13,518 bases of DNA from SIG565 sp045594065 (lineage in GTDB: Bacteria; Bacillota; Clostridia; Oscillospirales; Acutalibacteraceae): the NCBI GenBank assembly GCA_045594065.1, contig JAZNXU010000044.1, forward strand, positions 1-13,518, read 5' to 3'. Positions 13,380-13,518 of the stretch are shown here, in pieces. Below the pieces are notes generated by a model that worked only from the letters and a program-made list of their open reading frames with translations, was not told where the DNA came from and did not search any database. Position 1 is the stretch's first letter, and every line of letters begins with the position of its first letter. The position numbers and the translations under genes are program-made.

Positions 13380-13517
13380 TTATGCGTTGTGTACAACGCC
13401 CCATTCGTAGTCTCCGCCGTTGCCTTCACCGCCGCCGTCTACAAGGCTTGTGGTTATGATGTCTTCATCGCTGAATTTTACAATCTCCAACTCGGGAGAC
13501 ATATATTCATTTTTCAT
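13380..13517 (-). CDS. 45-residue Gly-rich peptide with YxxPxLE N-terminus, function unknown
   Basis: Too short for usual gene callers, but convincing: ATG at 13517, TAA at 13380-13382, a terminator hairpin directly after. The peptide has an acidic N-terminal half (MKNEYMSPELEIVKFSDED, then IITTS) and a Gly/Asn/Asp-rich C-terminal half (VDGGGEGNGG, DYEWGVVHNA). I recognise the pattern Y-x-x-P-x-L/M-E-hydrophobic-x-x-F, then acidic residues and (I/V)ITTS followed by a glycine run, from many unannotated small proteins of Clostridia; they have no assigned function. The bipartite layout resembles a leader plus core peptide, and YxxPxL is also the leader motif recognised in lasso-peptide precursors, but no processing enzyme lies in this window. 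It has no signal peptide and no TM segment. Only one base is visible upstream, so ribosome binding site and promoter cannot be judged. Confidence 0.72.
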   Translation of the reverse strand: MKNEYMSPELEIVKFSDEDIITTSLVDGGGEGNGGDYEWGVVHNA

Positions 13518-13518
13518 C

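Overview
The window reads as chromosomal DNA of a low-to-mid GC, Gram-positive anaerobe of the class Clostridia. The best guess is an Oscillospiraceae/Ruminococcaceae-like gut organism, judged from gene style (fused SecDF, PRK06851-type ATPase, BspA-like LRR surface protein, tiny 'YxxPxLE' peptide). Consensus sigma-A promoters with 17-nt spacers and strong GGAGG ribosome binding sites fit this. No rRNA, tRNA, CRISPR array or transposase gene was found.

Layout from left to right. (1) 1-2113: minus-strand greA-lysS unit (transcript cleavage factor, then lysyl-tRNA synthetase running off the left edge) with a perfect consensus promoter and a 5' UTR hairpin. (2) 2145-2544: the RNase P RNA gene rnpB on the minus strand with its promoter. 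(3) 2599-3663: a plus-strand tandem P-loop ATPase whose second P-loop is degenerate. (4) 3683-7378: a minus-strand pair, class Ic aspartate aminotransferase then fused SecDF. (5) 7403-8842: a plus-strand secreted, membrane-anchored PIG-L/LmbE deacetylase, convergent with jag across a shared terminator. (6) 8848-11657: the conserved minus-strand cluster rpmH-rnpA-yidD-yidC-jag with a consensus promoter and an apparent terminator between rpmH and rnpA. (7) 11704-13518: an accessory segment with a signal-peptide/LRR/stalk/TM surface protein gene interrupted by one in-frame TAA, flanked by inverted copies of a structured repeat, then a 45-residue Gly-rich peptide gene.

Together the conserved genes serve RNA processing and translation (RNase P protein and RNA both lie here, with L34, LysRS and GreA) and membrane protein biogenesis (YidC, YidD, SecDF, KhpB/Jag). 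The usual neighbour of rpmH, dnaA with oriC, is not present; the accessory LRR segment occupies that side.

The most interesting parts are the accessory right end (interrupted LRR gene, inverted structured repeats, small peptide of unknown role), the degenerate second P-loop of the ATPase, and the apparent relocation of the groove arginine in YidC.
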